From NCBI GenBank assembly GCA_002496355.1, contig DAJP01000100.1, positions 1-6,811 on the forward strand: 6,811 nucleotides of DNA, written 5' to 3'. Both the position numbers and the translations under genes were made by a program. This DNA is from Euryarchaeota archaeon UBA346. GTDB taxonomy: Archaea > Thermoplasmatota > E2 > DHVEG-1. Numbering within the stretch: position 1 is the first letter of the stretch; each line of letters opens with the position of its first letter. The notes beneath the pieces are model-generated. The model was not told the DNA's origin. It ran no database searches and saw only the letters and a list, made by a program, of their open reading frames with translations. Below, piece after piece: positions 5,436 through 6,811 of the stretch.

Positions 5436-6811
5436 TCATTCTTTGCGAGAAAATCGAGCTTTGATTCGTTTCATAAAAAACGCTATCATCAGCAGAACAA
5501 ACGACACAATCAACAGATAAAAACTGATGCTAGGACCCCACGAGCAGGGTACTGCTATCTGCATCGATTGCCCGGGGACCGAGATATCAAGAGTGCCGCT
5601 CCCTATGAAACTACCGACCCCTACCTGCGTCAACTGACTGAACGCGTAATAAAACACAACTATTATGAGAAGAATCACCACAATACTGAGAATTGAAATA
5701 ATCATCGTTGTTTTCCGCAATTTCTTCTCTGTTAACAGACTGAAAAAGATCAACAGACAAGCAACACCCACCAACATTGACAATAACCCCAACACCATCG
5801 TTACTTCAGAAGGGACTGCACTGATTTCTCCTCCTGTCGCATTCGATGATTTCGTCAGCGTGATCAGCTTCGGGGGAATGACCATGGTATTAGTCGTTGT
5901 TGATACTGCACCAGTCCCACCAGTTAACGCCCACCATGGAGACACCAGTGCGATGATCAGCAGACCGATAGTAATGAGTTTCACACAAGTAATCACCTGG
6001 CGTTTCCATAGCAGAAACCCTAGTGTTCCAATCAAGAAAGCAATGCCCAGGTAGAGAACCACCATATGAAGTAGAGATACTTGTGAGGTGAGGATATCCA
6101 TTTTTTTATCTCCCCGCATCTGAATCTGTTGCTGGGCGATAGTCTTGTCATTCGCACGGACAAGGATTTCGTAATCCCCTGGTGGTACCAATGTTGTGGC
6201 TGTCCCGTTCTGCTGAATCGAAATCGACTTGGTTTTTCCATTCCTCTGAAGGGACACCTCCCCGTATGAGAGCAGGTCTGCATAGGAGTTAAAGACTGAA
6301 AGATCAAGAGCAAACTCTGCAGGAAACATCACAACCAGGGTTGTCGCTTGTTCAAGACTGACGTCTTGCTCCAGTCGAAATGATTTGTAACTCAGACTGA
6401 GCTGATAGGATGCGGGAAGAAGATTGCTGAACTGATACGATCCATCTTTTCCTGATTCTGCTCGGATGCTGGTCGCTATAGCCATCTCCCTGCTGACCAG
6501 TGTAGGATTGACATCAACAGCAGGGACGAAACCCCAGGTGTCCGTGACCGTCAAGGAGATGCTGTATCGCTCAAGGGAAAATGATTTTTTCATATCGATG
6601 AATCGACGCAGACCATTCATTCTCACCTGTTCTTCTCCGATCAAAAATCCTTGATAAAAGAGCTTCAACTGGTAAGGTTTCAGAGAATAACATGGAGCGA
6701 AAATATGTGCGTTTCCCTCAGAATCAGTTCCTGCTTCTGCGATGGTCGTATTGTCAATCTCCAGGACGCATCGGACGTTCTCCATTCCTTTTTTATCCTG
6801 ATCGGTCAGAG
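5436..6811 (-). CDS. Membrane protein with extracellular carboxypeptidase-regulatory-like repeats and five TM helices (5' end outside window)
   Basis: 457 visible residues; numbering here begins at the Met at 6785. The frame stays open to the window edge (LTDQDKKG precedes that Met). The first residues already sit inside a beta-sandwich repeat, no signal peptide is visible, and GGA abuts the ATG too closely to serve as a ribosome binding site, so the true start lies beyond 6811. Residues up to about 235 form roughly three repeats of the CarboxypepD_reg type ('TDSEGNAHIFAP', 'SGKDGSYQFSNLLPASYQLS', 'VPPGDYEILVR'), normally extracellular. Hydrophobic segments follow at about 239-260, 267-286, 329-351, 359-382 and 418-437. 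Lys/Arg clusters (KRQ, TEKKLRK, and a C-terminus rich in Lys/Arg) put the repeats and the two larger loops outside and the C-terminus inside. The last loop holds VGVGSFIGSGT and CSWGPSISFYL. I do not recognise a named family. It could be a surface sensor or anchor; function unknown. Confidence 0.8.
   Translation of the reverse strand, partial: LTDQDKKGMENVRCVLEIDNTTIAEAGTDSEGNAHIFAPCYSLKPYQLKLFYQGFLIGEEQVRMNGLRRFIDMKKSFSLERYSISLTVTDTWGFVPAVDVNPTLVSREMAIATSIRAESGKDGSYQFSNLLPASYQLSLSYKSFRLEQDVSLEQATTLVVMFPAEFALDLSVFNSYADLLSYGEVSLQRNGKTKSISIQQNGTATTLVPPGDYEILVRANDKTIAQQQIQMRGDKKMDILTSQVSLLHMVVLYLGIAFLIGTLGFLLWKRQVITCVKLITIGLLIIALVSPWWALTGGTGAVSTTTNTMVIPPKLITLTKSSNATGGEISAVPSEVTMVLGLLSMLVGVACLLIFFSLLTEKKLRKTTMIISILSIVVILLIIVVFYYAFSQLTQVGVGSFIGSGTLDISVPGQSMQIAVPCSWGPSISFYLLIVSFVLLMIAFFMKRIKARFSRKE

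Noticed and set aside
1..6811. CRISPR array, insertion sequence, rRNA or riboswitch
   Set aside because: I found no regularly spaced repeats, transposase, rRNA-like conserved blocks or known aptamer motifs.

Overview
The window looks archaeal, most likely from an uncultured protein-degrading member of Thermoplasmatota or a related euryarchaeal lineage. That placement is inference. The support is a flap endonuclease 1 C-terminus with a PCNA-binding tail at the left edge, a TATA-like box with a purine-rich BRE-like element ahead of the first large gene, and T-run terminators. Two secreted proteins also end in a PKD-like domain plus a short aromatic tail, a type I associate with sediment Thermoplasmata. 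The lineage cannot be fixed from this window alone.

Layout from left to right. The end of fen (2-130, +) is followed by a T-rich terminator and about 250 bases of AT-rich DNA carrying the promoter of gene A. Gene A (383-2794, +) is a secreted gingipain-type (C25) cysteine protease with propeptide, catalytic domain, Ig-like domain, PKD-like domain and tail. A 118-base gap with two overlapping hairpins separates it from gene B (2913-4661, +). Gene B is a secreted peptidylarginine deiminase of the Porphyromonas gingivalis PPAD type, with its own Ig-like domain and the same PKD-like module and tail. Gene B converges on a small DUF4314-like gene (4681-4884, -) across a shared terminator. Just upstream of that small gene lies a degenerate tRNA-Gly-like element (4909-4973, -). 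Next come a doubtful small ORF (5101-5301, +) and an intact tRNA-Gly(CCC) (5257-5327, -). The right edge is a membrane protein with extracellular beta-sandwich repeats and five transmembrane helices (5436-6811, -), whose 5' end lies outside the window.

The main point is the tandem pair A and B. In P. gingivalis, Arg-gingipains cut after arginine and expose C-terminal arginines, which PPAD converts to citrulline, releasing ammonia. Here both partners are adjacent, both have signal peptides, and both carry the same C-terminal module where the bacterial versions have a type IX secretion domain. The residues that set Arg preference in RgpB and C-terminal-arginine binding in PPAD are retained. The reading is a two-step extracellular arginine cleavage and citrullination module in an archaeon, probably shared with Bacteroidota by lateral transfer. 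Activity and localisation are inferred.
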